A DNA stretch of 64,000 bases from a virus: the IMG/VR virus record IMGVR_UViG_3300024503_000485, positions 64,001 through 128,000 of that record. One strand, written 5' to 3'. The position numbers and the translations under genes are program-made. Below the pieces are notes generated by a model that did not search any database, had not been told where the DNA came from, and saw only the letters and a program-made list of their open reading frames with translations. Shown here in pieces: positions 43,901 to 52,382 of this stretch (positions within the stretch are counted from its first letter, which is position 1; each line of letters starts with the position of its first letter).

Positions 43901-46471
43901 TTGATTGCCACCGGCATGAAGGTCTCCATCAATCTTAAATCCAACACAGCCTGTACCAAACGTAGTGCAGTTAACTACGAACGGTGACTTAGTTCCTACC
44001 CATACACTAGTATCAGTTGGTCCCCATCCCGGATCTAGAGAAGCATAAGCCCCCGCAGACGGTCTTCTTGTTCCGTATTCATTAATTTCACCGAGTGTTC
44101 CTTCGAGCCCAATTAATGTTGCATTTCTTAAACCGGTTCCGTCTTGTAACAAGAACATGTTTGAAGTTTTGTTCATTTCTGCATTGTTGCCGTTGATAAA
44201 AAAGTTTGCAGCATTAATGGTATAGAAATTTCCAGGATATCCTATATCGTGAATCAATGCTTCAACAATCCTAGTAACATCTTGCGTCCATCTAGCAGGA
44301 AGTTCTGCTAGAGTAGAATCAACAAAATTTGCTTCAATGTATGATGTTGTTTCACTAATAATAAACTCTTTATTATTAACTAGCTGATTATATGCATTTA
44401 ATCTTGCAGAAATTGCTGTTAATGTGTTTGTTCCAGAAAAAGTTACTGGGTTATAACTTTCAACTCTATTTTTAAATTGAGTTACTAAAGAGGTAATTGC
44501 TAACACTTCGTCGTCACCGCCAGGTGAACCACTGAAGTCTTGTGGAAGATGGCCATATACTCTAGTACCGAATGCTGGACTTTCTTCGTCAGTATCTCCT
44601 ATTACATCTTCTTTTACTATCAATGATGCAATAATTCCTATGTAATCAACAGCATCTAAAATTCTACTAATATAATCATTGCTGAATATATTTTCAGCAG
44701 GCTTAATAATAGTTCCACGAAGTTCGTCACCGACAATGGCTACAAATGCAGGAATTCTAATAGGTAAAATTTCTTCAAATACGCCTGTTCTTGCAAAAAT
44801 TGTTGCATAGCCTGTAACATTTTCTGTTGCATATCTAAGTGTTTTCCAAGGTTTTTGTGGAGATGTACCAGAACTTGCATCATCAGATCCGTGAGGTGCA
44901 ACATAATAAACCTTGTTTGATTCGAACATATTTTTCCAAGTTGGAAGGCCGTTCTCAACTTGTAAAACTTGTCCCTGTTCGCCAACTGGCAATCTAGTGT
45001 ATCCAACGGTACTGCCATCTTCTGTTGGGCCAAACATTCTTATGTCGCCTAGATTTTTTAATCGATTGTTTTTATTTCCGTCGGTAATTTTTTCCCAATA
45101 ACGGCCGTGTAAGGTACTTCCATCCTCAGCATCGTCGTCCGGTCTGTTTGTTTGATCGGATTCGTGATTGTCTAAGCATCTGTAAGAGCTAGAAACCCAA
45201 ACTACCGTATCACCTGCACGATAAAAAATGTTCGGAGTCCATACACCAACCCAACGAGAGCCGGGAATAACTAAATCCCAATATGCAGAATTTGTTGAGC
45301 TTCCGTCATTAAGAATATCAGGATCTTGGCCAATGCTATCTGAAAATGCTAGATATAAATTTCCGCCTCTTCGAACAACATCTCCAATTTTATATTGAAT
45401 AAATGCATCCCATGTTCCGGCAATTCTTGTGCTTTGAAATAATAATTGCCATGCTGTTGTCTGTGTTGATGGGTTTTGTCCGACTACGCTACTGCTCAAT
45501 GCAACATATAAGTTTCCACCGTATCTAACAATATCGCCTTGTTGATAATTTGTTGTTGATGACCAATTTACATCGTATTCTGCTCCAGGGCAAAATATAG
45601 ACCAATTACTAATATCAAAATTTGTAGCAGATAAATGAAATGTTGTGCAATAGTACAGATAAGAACCGTATTTTACTACATCATTAAGTTTATAGGTAAC
45701 GCTATCTTCCCATGTACCGACATATTCGTATCCGTTATGTAAAATACTCCATTTACCGTAATCAGCATTTAACCCTAGTGTATCAGAACCTGCTGCTTTA
45801 TGACCAACGGTACATTTGTAAGTAACACCACCATATTTGACAACATCATTTACTTTATATCGTGTGTTAATAGTCCAAGTTCCTTGCCAATCTAGAGAAT
45901 CATTAACTACGTCCCAAAAACTTTGACTATTTTCTAAACCAGATTCAAATGATCCGGCTGACAGGTGTGAGGAATTACAACGATAAGCAATACCACCATA
46001 ACGAACTACATCGTTTAATTTATAATATGTTGATGGTGCCCAATCTTCTGCCCAATTTTTTGAAGTGATTTGAATTGTCCATTTATCAGCATCTGCTGAA
46101 AAATATGAATCTAAAGTTGCAGAAGTTGGATTTTCAGGATCTGGGGCAGAAGAAGTATGACCTTCTACGCATAGATAAGTTGTTCCGCCAAACTTAACAA
46201 GGTCACCAACTTTATAATATGTATCGGTTTCCCAGTCTCCTAACCAGCTGACACCGTCTGCTACCAATTCCCATCTTGGAACTAATAATGGAGGAATATC
46301 ATTATTATAAAATTCTAAGTCAGCATAAAAATCAAAATTTGAAACGTGTGTTGTTAAACAGGTGAAAGATTTTCCACCGTAACTTACAATGTCATCAGGA
46401 TTATATCTTGTTGCAGGAGCCCATTCGCCCTGCCAAGTATATCTAAATCTACTTAATTTAAAATCTGCCAT
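40973..46471 (-). CDS. Giant modular tail protein, 1832 aa, paralogue of the 3071-aa protein
   Basis: Same architecture, shorter. CBM5/12-like units fill the N-terminus (YKLNDVVRYGGIAYRC, YKVNDVVKYGGVTYKC and others). Then NKVYYVAPHGSDD, IFARTGVFEEILPIRIPAFVAIVGDELRGT, one helical unit (NKEFIISE ... VEALIHDIGYPGN), and a beta-helix block with NGGKIRGTNGNCSYGTYGAVSE. About six Asp-box blades follow (nt 42.06-42.9 kb; YSADGVTW, KSTNGTSW, YSTNGTAW), and the C-terminus is GHDFLDIGLGG and GRVFYTSTDQDGNFRVGELF. An AGAGGAA Shine-Dalgarno precedes the ATG. The two paralogues share a 52-bp exact DNA match at the C-terminal signature. Confidence 0.92.
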   Translation of the reverse strand: MADFKLSRFRYTWQGEWAPATRYNPDDIVSYGGKSFTCLTTHVSNFDFYADLEFYNNDIPPLLVPRWELVADGVSWLGDWETDTYYKVGDLVKFGGTTYLCVEGHTSSAPDPENPTSATLDSYFSADADKWTIQITSKNWAEDWAPSTYYKLNDVVRYGGIAYRCNSSHLSAGSFESGLENSQSFWDVVNDSLDWQGTWTINTRYKVNDVVKYGGVTYKCTVGHKAAGSDTLGLNADYGKWSILHNGYEYVGTWEDSVTYKLNDVVKYGSYLYYCTTFHLSATNFDISNWSIFCPGAEYDVNWSSTTNYQQGDIVRYGGNLYVALSSSVVGQNPSTQTTAWQLLFQSTRIAGTWDAFIQYKIGDVVRRGGNLYLAFSDSIGQDPDILNDGSSTNSAYWDLVIPGSRWVGVWTPNIFYRAGDTVVWVSSSYRCLDNHESDQTNRPDDDAEDGSTLHGRYWEKITDGNKNNRLKNLGDIRMFGPTEDGSTVGYTRLPVGEQGQVLQVENGLPTWKNMFESNKVYYVAPHGSDDASSGTSPQKPWKTLRYATENVTGYATIFARTGVFEEILPIRIPAFVAIVGDELRGTIIKPAENIFSNDYISRILDAVDYIGIIASLIVKEDVIGDTDEESPAFGTRVYGHLPQDFSGSPGGDDEVLAITSLVTQFKNRVESYNPVTFSGTNTLTAISARLNAYNQLVNNKEFIISETTSYIEANFVDSTLAELPARWTQDVTRIVEALIHDIGYPGNFYTINAANFFINGNNAEMNKTSNMFLLQDGTGLRNATLIGLEGTLGEINEYGTRRPSAGAYASLDPGWGPTDTSVWVGTKSPFVVNCTTFGTGCVGFKIDGDLHAGGNQTMVANDFTQILSDGIGVWANGEGRTECVSIFTYYCHIGYLCTNGGKIRGTNGNCSYGTYGAVSEKYNTTEDPITCTVNNRYYDADVYQTMVNDDQGLMKVFYSHAGNGYSSASYSIVGSGINAQVSGNEIRDGGVYEVRITNRGDSSAEGGSGYVFTTNAGQGTTDAYTFVIAGSDENDAATYKTMRILIPSGQGVGQYGYIADYDATGKVVYVAKESTSPISCSATSSSGNWITLLDTTTLSVNQPVVFSGTTIGNIANYVVYFVHTIDSLNNKIKVSTSSGGSVYGLINATGSFLLHAAGWEHLVEGTPIQTSLNTTANYAIEPRITFTSPGFTSASTTLPNSRQWSSLAFNGTYWVAVAIDSNVAAYSADGVTWTNGTLPVTALWTKIKYTGGVLLAFATGGYVAKSTNGTSWSSVTIPGSTDWRDVSYGNSTWVAISGSKNIVATSLDLTTWTTSSLPEGADWNAIEYGSGKFVIVAASDSSTAGAAVAYSTNGTAWTATSIPQGAISLAFGNNRWVALSGGYAGATEVSISFNGSTWYESTLTAANWQQVTYGQGLFVAVATGTNTIAISKDGYNWTYQSISTTAPWAAVCFGNPMKPGKFLAIAGFSTNSNVGRLISTGVQAQARARVVAGRISSINIWEPGSGYTSAPAMTITDPSNSSDVSTAVRIGNGVLGNPTIINAGTGYETSSTVLTVSGDGYKDQYQIGDSLVVNNLTRIPGPGDNLNIAGIDDYTYKLLTATILSGSIGNYTARLTIAKDLGREESPEHGTSVEIRQQYSQVRLTGHDFLDIGLGGFYSTNYPDTLNPNGTVLAPEDEVRERDGGRVFYTSTDQDGNFRVGELFSVEQATGTVTLNAQFFELQGLEELRLGGVTVGGSGVVVREFSTDITFTADSNNVVPTQRAIKAYIQRRVSGGGADAVTAQLVAGIVQVGPQALGTTTGDELIFTSKVNFKRGIDGTMLVASKFLSGT
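41365..41416 (-). repeat. 52-bp exact repeat, copy B
   Basis: Identical to 32094-32145, in the C-terminal region of the 1832-residue gene. Flanking codons differ, so the block is a patch of identity. Confidence 0.88.
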
Positions 46472-46477
46472 TTATTA

Positions 46478-46852
46478 TTATTCCTCTGATGATCCGTTAT
46501 CATAGACATAACCTTCATTAACACGAACAACTAATTCACCTTCTTCATTAATATAATAGAACATTGGACGATCGTCCCATCTATACTGAGTATAGTTTAA
46601 ATTTTCGTAAACAGGGTTATGGTTAACATCTATGCCTTCAAAAAAATCTACACCAGTTTCAAAATCTGTGTAATTATTTTCTTCTAAACCTGGATTATTA
46701 ATTGTAATAATTCCTTTATCTTTAACTTGGTCAACCCTAGCTAAAAATAAACTTCCATTTTCATTTTTTCTTAGTCCGTAGAAAAATCTAGGAGTGTCGC
46801 CTAGGCGTGATACCGGATCATCGCCTAAATAATAATTATTTCCGCCTGCCAT
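46478..46852 (-). CDS. Small conserved virion structural protein, 124 aa
   Basis: Begins MAGGNNYYLGDDP and contains PRFFYGLRKNENGSLFLARVDQV, followed by an acidic half with YRWDDRPMFYYINEEGELVVRVNEGYVYD. I associate the GLR...G.LFL..VDQ pattern with small structural proteins beside fibre genes in marine T4-like phages. Function unknown, possibly a connector between baseplate and appendage. AAGGAG Shine-Dalgarno 6 nt before the ATG. Confidence 0.85.
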   Translation of the reverse strand: MAGGNNYYLGDDPVSRLGDTPRFFYGLRKNENGSLFLARVDQVKDKGIITINNPGLEENNYTDFETGVDFFEGIDVNHNPVYENLNYTQYRWDDRPMFYYINEEGELVVRVNEGYVYDNGSSEE

Positions 46853-46862
46853 CTTCTACTCC

Positions 46863-47195
46863 TTATGATATCTCAACGTAACTTACTACTGCGTCAACGC
46901 TTGTTTCGGTATCGCTGACAATTCTTAATCCTGCTGTTTCTGGTAATATTAATTTTTCTCCGTTAGTAATTAACTTTACCGATGAGTTTGGAGGTATTGG
47001 TAGTCCTTTGATATAGACTGCTTCAACACTATCCTCACTAACTACATAAACGTCAACAACGCAAACATCGTAGTCAGTTGTGTTTGCTAGATTACATCCG
47101 ATCACGGTAATTCTATAACCGATAGGGGTTTGTAATACGTCAACTGGTGATGTTCCTATTCCTGTGTTAACTGCATGTTTAAACGTGGTTGGCAT
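46863..47195 (-). CDS. Small virion protein, 110 aa, beta-sandwich type
   Basis: Alternating strands: GYRITVIGCNLANTTDYDVCVVDVYVV, VYIKGLPIPPNSSVKLITNGEKLIL and GLRIVSDTETSVDAVVSYVEIS. The layout resembles the 106- and 122-residue proteins in this cluster. It has an AGGAT Shine-Dalgarno. Probably a minor tail or baseplate component. Confidence 0.82.
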   Translation of the reverse strand: MPTTFKHAVNTGIGTSPVDVLQTPIGYRITVIGCNLANTTDYDVCVVDVYVVSEDSVEAVYIKGLPIPPNSSVKLITNGEKLILPETAGLRIVSDTETSVDAVVSYVEIS

Positions 47196-47202
47196 TTTAT
47201 TC

Positions 47203-48258
47203 TTATCCTAATGTCAATGCATATTTGATTGCAATGTCGTTTGCTGTACCTTCAGAAACAGCACCAATGGTACCTGCCGGACTGGCCCAAACTAATCCGT
47301 CCCAAATTTCTAAAGCCTTGGAGTCAGTATTATAACGAGTCATACCAACTTCTAGATAAGGTGCTACTGGTCTTTGTCCAGAAGTTCCTTTAGGTGGAAC
47401 AAACGCATTTGTTCCTGTGATTTTAAAATACCCTGCACCAGATTGTACAAATTCAGTAACAGAATTTGAAACCGTATTTGTAATTACATTATCTCTAATA
47501 GAAAAATTACCAACTCTTAACGCACCAGAGCCGTTTGGATCTAAAATTAAATCTTGCCCTGATGTTGTGGTGATTGTATTATCAAATATTGTTATGCTTC
47601 CAACATCAAAAGTGTTTAAATTTAAAGTATTAGCATAAAAATTATTAGCATAGATATCTTTCCATCTATTTCCTGATGAACCGATATCATAAGTATTATC
47701 TGTTTCTGGTACTAGGTCGCTTTTAATACTAGCGTTAATTGTAACGGTATCGAATAAACTATCACCGATTACTAAATTGCCGCCAATTGTAACATTTCCT
47801 GTAGCATTTATGTTTCCGCCAATTGTAACATTTCCTGTAATGTTTGCAGAACTTTGAATGTCAACTATTCCTGTTCCGTTAGGGCGTAATTCTAAATTTG
47901 AATTAGAAACGGTTGTTGAAATAGTGTTATTATTAAGTTCTAGATCATTAACAATTAGTCTAGAATGGTATGCTGTTGCCTCACCGCCTGATGCGGTAAA
48001 GCTAATAGTTGGAAGTGTGCTGTTGATTGTGTTACCAGAAATGGTAAAGTTACCAATATCAAATTGATTAGTAACTTCTAAATCTGTTGTTCTGGTTGTA
48101 CCTACTACGTCTAGGGCGAATTGTGGATCAGCAGAGTTTATGCCAATCTTGGAGTTGACTACATCAAGATACAGAAGGTCGGTCTCAAAAGCCAAATTCA
48201 CACCATCTCTAATGAGATTGGCTTTTAAGAGCGGCCCGGAAATACGACCAATCGCCAT
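47203..48258 (-). CDS. Tail-fibre-like protein, 351 aa
   Basis: N-terminus MAIGRISGPLLKANLIRDGVNLAFETDLLYLDV is a short attachment domain also present in the 379-residue neighbour. A shaft of repeated beta units follows (NITGNVTIGGNINATGNVTIGGN), with a 36-nt tandem repeat in the DNA. The C-terminus is APYLEVGMTRYNTDSKALEIWDGLVWASP, the common fibre-tip hairpin. I start it at ATG 48258, not the GTG at 48276, because AGGGGAG lies 6 nt before that ATG and the homologous neighbour starts at the same motif. The predicted leader is about 110 nt with a small hairpin. Confidence 0.85.
   Translation of the reverse strand: MAIGRISGPLLKANLIRDGVNLAFETDLLYLDVVNSKIGINSADPQFALDVVGTTRTTDLEVTNQFDIGNFTISGNTINSTLPTISFTASGGEATAYHSRLIVNDLELNNNTISTTVSNSNLELRPNGTGIVDIQSSANITGNVTIGGNINATGNVTIGGNLVIGDSLFDTVTINASIKSDLVPETDNTYDIGSSGNRWKDIYANNFYANTLNLNTFDVGSITIFDNTITTTSGQDLILDPNGSGALRVGNFSIRDNVITNTVSNSVTEFVQSGAGYFKITGTNAFVPPKGTSGQRPVAPYLEVGMTRYNTDSKALEIWDGLVWASPAGTIGAVSEGTANDIAIKYALTLG
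47780..47839 (-). repeat. 36-bp tandem repeat in fibre shaft
   Basis: A 24-bp exact copy at 47780-47803 and 47816-47839, period 36 bp (12 residues, NATGNVTIGG type). Confidence 0.85.
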
Positions 48259-48275
48259 ACGCTCTCCCCTAGACA

Positions 48276-48288
48276 CCGTGTTTCACGG
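48276..48288 (-). promoter_or_regulatory. 5'-UTR hairpin before the 351-aa fibre gene
   Basis: Stem CCGTG/CACGG with a 3-nt loop, ending a few bases upstream of the AGGGGAG ribosome site. It could stabilise the late mRNA or tune initiation. Confidence 0.45.
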
Positions 48289-48374
48289 ATAACCACTTTT
48301 TCAGCTGTTCGCTCTATGCGGGTTTACCACAGGTTAATTTTACAAGAAAATTGGTCTTCTCTTGCAATTAGTAG

Positions 48375-48382
48375 TATTTAGT
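48375..48382 (-). promoter_or_regulatory. T4-type late promoter, ACTAAATA
   Basis: Gives the longest predicted leader in the window (about 110 nt) for the unit 48258-40973. Confidence 0.6.
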
Positions 48383-48394
48383 CGTATAGGAAAA

Positions 48395-49534
48395 TTAACC
48401 CACTACAAGGGCCCAAAGATTAGTAAGCTCTTCCATGATAGGTAATGTAACTACAACGCCACCACCAGTGGCTACGGTATAAACATTACCATCAAAACAC
48501 TCTAAATAACCTTTTTCGGTATTCCAGCGAGTGTCACCTTCTTCAATGTATGGACGCTGAGAATTATTACCTACAGGAACAACTACACCAGTATCTGTAT
48601 TAAATTTTGTCCATCCAGCGGCAGTTTGTGTAATAGTAATTGGGGTATTTTCTAAGTTTGTTATAACACCAGCGTTTATATTAATCTTTTCTAATGTTAT
48701 ATTCCCAGATGCTGAGTCAAGTACAAGATCGTCGTTGCTTTGAATTGTTGATATTGTATGTCCTGTTATTAGTGTTTGCCCACTAATAATTAAATTTGTT
48801 GTATTAATGCTTGTAACGCCCGGATCGTCATAAAACCAAAATTCTGCCCAGCGTTTGTTTGGTTTTCCAAGATCGTACAGGTTGTTATCTCCAGGAATAA
48901 TACTTTGTGTAAAGTCCGGAGATACAACAACGGTATCAACAGCGTTATCGCCAATGGTTAGTGTACCGTTAAATTGTAAATTACCTGCGGCACTGATATT
49001 TCCTCCTACAGACAAATTATTATTAATATTAACACTTGACTGAAAATCAACTATTCCTGTTCCGTGAGGATCTAATATTAAACTTGTATTTGTAGTTGTA
49101 ACATTAATGTAATTGTCTTTTAATTCTAATTTAGGATTTGTAACTTTTCCATATTCAACATACGGATTACTACCTTGAGGTTCAATAATAATAGGACCCA
49201 CGGTAGAAGTTATTGAGCCTGTAGAATTAAAAACAATATTATCAAATGTAGCTGTGGTTCCGCTGGCTATAAAATTATCTGAAACTTTAGTTTTTCCAAT
49301 AACTTCAAGTGCAAAATTTGGATTTTCTTTGTTAATACCAATCCTATTGTTATTAACATCAATATATAAAAGATCAGGATCGGTTGATGTATTTCTAAAT
49401 GTAAGATCTACACCGTTTCTTAAAAGATTTTCTTTTAATAATTTTCCACTAATTCGCCCTAGGGCAGAGGCAGGATTATATTCATCGCCACCAAACCCTT
49501 CGCTAAATCCACCATCTGAAATAATATCTGACAT
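48395..49534 (-). CDS. Tail-fibre-like protein, 379 aa
   Basis: N-terminal extension (GGFSEGFGGDEYNP), then the attachment motif ALGRISGKLLKENLLRNGVDLTFRN shared with the 351-residue protein. A beta-repeat shaft follows (VNINNNLSVGGNISAAGNLQFNGTLTIGDN), then a late GDNNLYDLGKPNKRWAEFWFYD motif, and a C-terminal hairpin SQRPYIEEGDTRWNTEKGYLECFDG. The two genes look like a duplication. ATG is 2 nt after the upstream stop and the Shine-Dalgarno is weak (GGAAC), so translation is coupled. Confidence 0.85.
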   Translation of the reverse strand: MSDIISDGGFSEGFGGDEYNPASALGRISGKLLKENLLRNGVDLTFRNTSTDPDLLYIDVNNNRIGINKENPNFALEVIGKTKVSDNFIASGTTATFDNIVFNSTGSITSTVGPIIIEPQGSNPYVEYGKVTNPKLELKDNYINVTTTNTSLILDPHGTGIVDFQSSVNINNNLSVGGNISAAGNLQFNGTLTIGDNAVDTVVVSPDFTQSIIPGDNNLYDLGKPNKRWAEFWFYDDPGVTSINTTNLIISGQTLITGHTISTIQSNDDLVLDSASGNITLEKININAGVITNLENTPITITQTAAGWTKFNTDTGVVVPVGNNSQRPYIEEGDTRWNTEKGYLECFDGNVYTVATGGGVVVTLPIMEELTNLWALVVG

Positions 49535-49536
49535 AA

Positions 49537-50424
49537 TTAATCAGTTCCAAACATTTCTAATACATTAACTCGAACATTAGCATTAACCGTTGATGTTATT
49601 GTAATTTCTATACTTCCAGCAACATAATTTCCATCAAATGTTGCCAACGGGGTTGCTCCAGTATAAATTAATCCATAAGCCGTTACATAAACATTACCAC
49701 TTAACTGATCGTAGATAGCCAATAAATCATTTGCTTGCGAGGCATATGGACTAAAAGATTCAACAAATACTACTAATTTAACTGCTCGAATGTATCTTCC
49801 ATTGCTGCTGTATATACTAGTTTCAATTCCAGAATTTACCGTTTGATATTCGCTAGAGATACTAATTGAGGAATCTAAATTTAATCTTCCAGAGGTATCT
49901 AATGCAAACGTATGTCCGTTGTTTGCAAGCTCTACACTTTGTCCTGAGCTAGAAATTGTAATAGAGTCTGAAACAGCATTAGTTGTTATACTAACTCCGG
50001 TTCCGGCTATTAAAGTTAATGTATCGGTTGAGCTGTCAGCAGAAACGGTGGATTGTCCTGATACTGCTATGTATTTGAAGCTGTCAGTGGTGCTGCCCCC
50101 GCCACCGACAAGATAACTTTCTGCAAGGCTTGACGGAAATGTCACTGAAACATTTTTGCCGCCTACTGGAAAATTAACTAAAGAATTATTGTTAGATGAA
50201 GATACAATCGTATCTCGTGTTAGACTAGAAGTGATTGTAAAATAAGTACCGCGACCTACTTCCCAATTACCTGCATTATCTATAATAAGATAATAAGTTT
50301 CGTTTCCGTCACCGATAGCATCATTAAAACTCTGAAAACCAGGATAAGTTGTGGTCAAGATGAAATCACCCGTTCCTGTGCTATGTGAACGAACTTTAAC
50401 TCTATCTGCTAAAACAAAAGCCAT
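49537..50424 (-). CDS. Tail-fibre-like protein, 295 aa
   Basis: N-terminal domain of the widespread fibre type: ADRVKVRSHSTGTGDFILTT, GFQSFNDAIGDGNETYYLIID, NWEVGRGTYF, LTRDTIVSSSN and VTFPSS. A Ser/Thr-rich beta shaft (TLTLIAGTGVSITTNAVSDSITISSSG) and a C-terminal globular beta domain follow. GGAG Shine-Dalgarno, late promoter 29 nt upstream. It heads a two-gene unit with the 379-residue protein. Confidence 0.87.
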   Translation of the reverse strand: MAFVLADRVKVRSHSTGTGDFILTTTYPGFQSFNDAIGDGNETYYLIIDNAGNWEVGRGTYFTITSSLTRDTIVSSSNNNSLVNFPVGGKNVSVTFPSSLAESYLVGGGGSTTDSFKYIAVSGQSTVSADSSTDTLTLIAGTGVSITTNAVSDSITISSSGQSVELANNGHTFALDTSGRLNLDSSISISSEYQTVNSGIETSIYSSNGRYIRAVKLVVFVESFSPYASQANDLLAIYDQLSGNVYVTAYGLIYTGATPLATFDGNYVAGSIEITITSTVNANVRVNVLEMFGTD

Positions 50425-50452
50425 TTACGTATCTCCGCTCCATTGATACGTA

Positions 50453-50460
50453 TATTTAAC
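50453..50460 (-). promoter_or_regulatory. T4-type late promoter, GTTAAATA
   Basis: Predicted leader of about 23 nt with GGAG before ATG 50424. Confidence 0.6.
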
Positions 50461-50470
50461 CGTTTTAATA

Positions 50471-50971
50471 TTAGTTTGCGAAACCGAAATATATGGTTAT
50501 TGACTTATCTAATGGTACTGCACTAGTAAACACAATATAAGCATCTCCTGAACCCAAGTGATTATAGGATATATTGTAGTTTGTTACCGAAATTTGAATT
50601 ACGTTTTCAACTAGGACAATAATATTATCATCGGCTGCAGGAATAGAATACAGCGGGCCAAATGTTGTTTCAATATCGTCGCCTGGTCCTAACGTTTGTT
50701 TGTATATTGATGTTGCGCCCGGCGCTCTAACTACTTCCCAAACGCCGCTAATTAATGCTTCTATAGAATTTGTGTCTGTGTTATATCTAATAAATCCGTC
50801 AGCTCCTTCCGGATTTCTTACACTAGATGTTTGCGGTCTTTGAGCTTCTGTTCCTTTAGGAAGTCTAAGACCACCGGTTAGATCCATAACTGCACGACCA
50901 TAGTGATTAGTAAACAAAGTGTTATCACTAGGACTATATTTGCTAATAGTTTTTTGTTTAAGAAATCTCAT
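50471..50971 (-). CDS. Virion protein with fibre hairpin, 166 aa
   Basis: Contains the fibre-type hairpin LRLPKGTEAQRP ... GFIRYNTDTNSIEALISGVWE and a C-terminal beta domain (DDNIIVLVENVIQISVTNYNISY; AYIVFTSAVPLDKSITIYFGF). The latter resembles surface modules that present loops for adhesion. It starts by ATGA overlap with the 122-residue gene and is last in the unit from the 52834 promoter. Confidence 0.85.
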   Translation of the reverse strand: MRFLKQKTISKYSPSDNTLFTNHYGRAVMDLTGGLRLPKGTEAQRPQTSSVRNPEGADGFIRYNTDTNSIEALISGVWEVVRAPGATSIYKQTLGPGDDIETTFGPLYSIPAADDNIIVLVENVIQISVTNYNISYNHLGSGDAYIVFTSAVPLDKSITIYFGFAN

Positions 50972-51336
50972 ACTGCCAATGTGCTCACGGTTATACTTAA
51001 TAGATTTGCTGCGCTTGCAGTCATTCTAATTGTATCTCCTGCATCTAGAACAATTTTTTCATCGCTGAAAAATACGGTTTCTCCTGCAGGTATAATTAAA
51101 TTTTTAACAATTGTATTAGTATCAGAAGCACTACCGCCACCTGCACATAAATTAATTGTTATTGTAGAACTATTGACGGTTTCGTCTGTTAAATTTGGAG
51201 TCCCTGTGTTGCAGATGATAATCGATGTAACTGCATTTTCTTGTCCTAATACAGGACCTGCAATTGGAGCCCCAGTTGTACTACTGGTGTATACTAGTGT
51301 ATCGCTAGTTGTTGTTAGTCTGGTGCTATATATCAT
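50968..51336 (-). CDS. Small virion protein, 122 aa, beta-sandwich type
   Basis: Strand pattern IYSTRLTTTSDTLVYTSS, AVTSIIICNTGTPN, STITINLCAGGG, NLIIPAGETVFFSDEKIVLDAGDTIRMTAS and NLLSITVSTL. It is the third member of the small family with the 106- and 110-residue proteins. AAGAGAT upstream of ATG 51336. Probably a structural spacer or tip subunit. Confidence 0.82.
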   Translation of the reverse strand: MIYSTRLTTTSDTLVYTSSTTGAPIAGPVLGQENAVTSIIICNTGTPNLTDETVNSSTITINLCAGGGSASDTNTIVKNLIIPAGETVFFSDEKIVLDAGDTIRMTASAANLLSITVSTLAV

Positions 51337-51349
51337 GTTTTTCTATCTC

Positions 51350-52366
51350 TTAAAATATTACGCTGTATAAAAAGGCTTTTCTTTTACTTATTAATTCGTC
51401 TGTGGTAGATGTATTAACAAAATATAAACCTGTTTTACCTGTTCCAATTGTTCCGCCGTATAGCAATGTAGCATTATCAACCGAAGCTGGTGTTACTCCG
51501 TTGTCGTCTAATTGCAACGCATAGGTAATTTCAACTTTACCTGTGCTGTTTGTTTCTAATTTAATATTACCACTTGAACTTGTAGTTTGAATAACAGCGG
51601 CATCTGCTGTACCAAATGGTGCTCCCGGGGCGGCGTCTTCAGTAAAGAAATTTAAACCCGCAAAGCGAATTTGTGATCTAGAAAATGCTGCAACTTCAAA
51701 ATCGTCTACTAAAATAGAAACTAAACTTTCGCTCGGCTGTGAAATATAAGGTCCGATAGAATTTGATAATGATAAAGAAGGTATCAACGGATCATTAGCA
51801 TCAAATGCTACAACACGAGTATCATCTCTTCTTAATTGATATGTTGGATTATTCAAAATTGCATAATCAACATAATCTTTATTTGGAATGTCATCTGGAT
51901 CGGTAACTTGTAAACGATAGTTGTCAGTACCTAATACTTTAACAACTCCTGTTCCAAATCCAATTAATGTTAAATCGCCATCATCAGTGTCAGCGTTAGT
52001 TAAAACTTCTTTAAGTCTTAACCTGCTATCATTGTAATCATATCCACTTTCGGGTGTTCCGTTACCAATGTTCCAGGTATCATCATTTTCGTCATAGATA
52101 ATAGCAGTTTTGTTTTCTGTACCTCTATCAACTTCCATGCCTGAATAGCGCAGGGTCACCCCTGCGCCAGTTTCACCATAGTTTAATGTGATCAAATTAT
52201 CCTGAACCTGCAAGTTTTCTGCAGATACGGTTAATGTATCTCCGTCTACTACTAGGTTTCCAGTGACCCTAACTTCTCCCACACCCGGTCCGGTATTTAA
52301 AGTTACCTTCCCACCAGTTTTGGTTTTTATATTATAGTCACCGTTGACTTGGATATATTGACCCAT
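51350..52366 (-). CDS. Tail-fibre-like protein, 338 aa
   Basis: A shaft repeat VRVTGNLVVDGDTLTVSAENLQVQDNLITLNYGE leads into GAGVTLRYSGMEVDRGT, a motif recurrent in fibre proteins of T4-like phages. A central domain with IPNKDYVDYAI and a C-terminal beta segment (SSGNIKLETNSTGKVEITYALQL) follow. AGGAAG Shine-Dalgarno 5 nt before ATG 52366. No intramolecular chaperone motif is seen. Confidence 0.85.
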   Translation of the reverse strand: MGQYIQVNGDYNIKTKTGGKVTLNTGPGVGEVRVTGNLVVDGDTLTVSAENLQVQDNLITLNYGETGAGVTLRYSGMEVDRGTENKTAIIYDENDDTWNIGNGTPESGYDYNDSRLRLKEVLTNADTDDGDLTLIGFGTGVVKVLGTDNYRLQVTDPDDIPNKDYVDYAILNNPTYQLRRDDTRVVAFDANDPLIPSLSLSNSIGPYISQPSESLVSILVDDFEVAAFSRSQIRFAGLNFFTEDAAPGAPFGTADAAVIQTTSSSGNIKLETNSTGKVEITYALQLDDNGVTPASVDNATLLYGGTIGTGKTGLYFVNTSTTDELISKRKAFLYSVIF

Positions 52367-52382
52367 GAATACTTCCTAAAAA

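Noticed and set aside
47780-47839. Short direct repeats that might look like a CRISPR fragment
   Set aside because: Only two copies, no unique spacer of usual size, and the period is a multiple of 3 within a fibre-shaft coding repeat.
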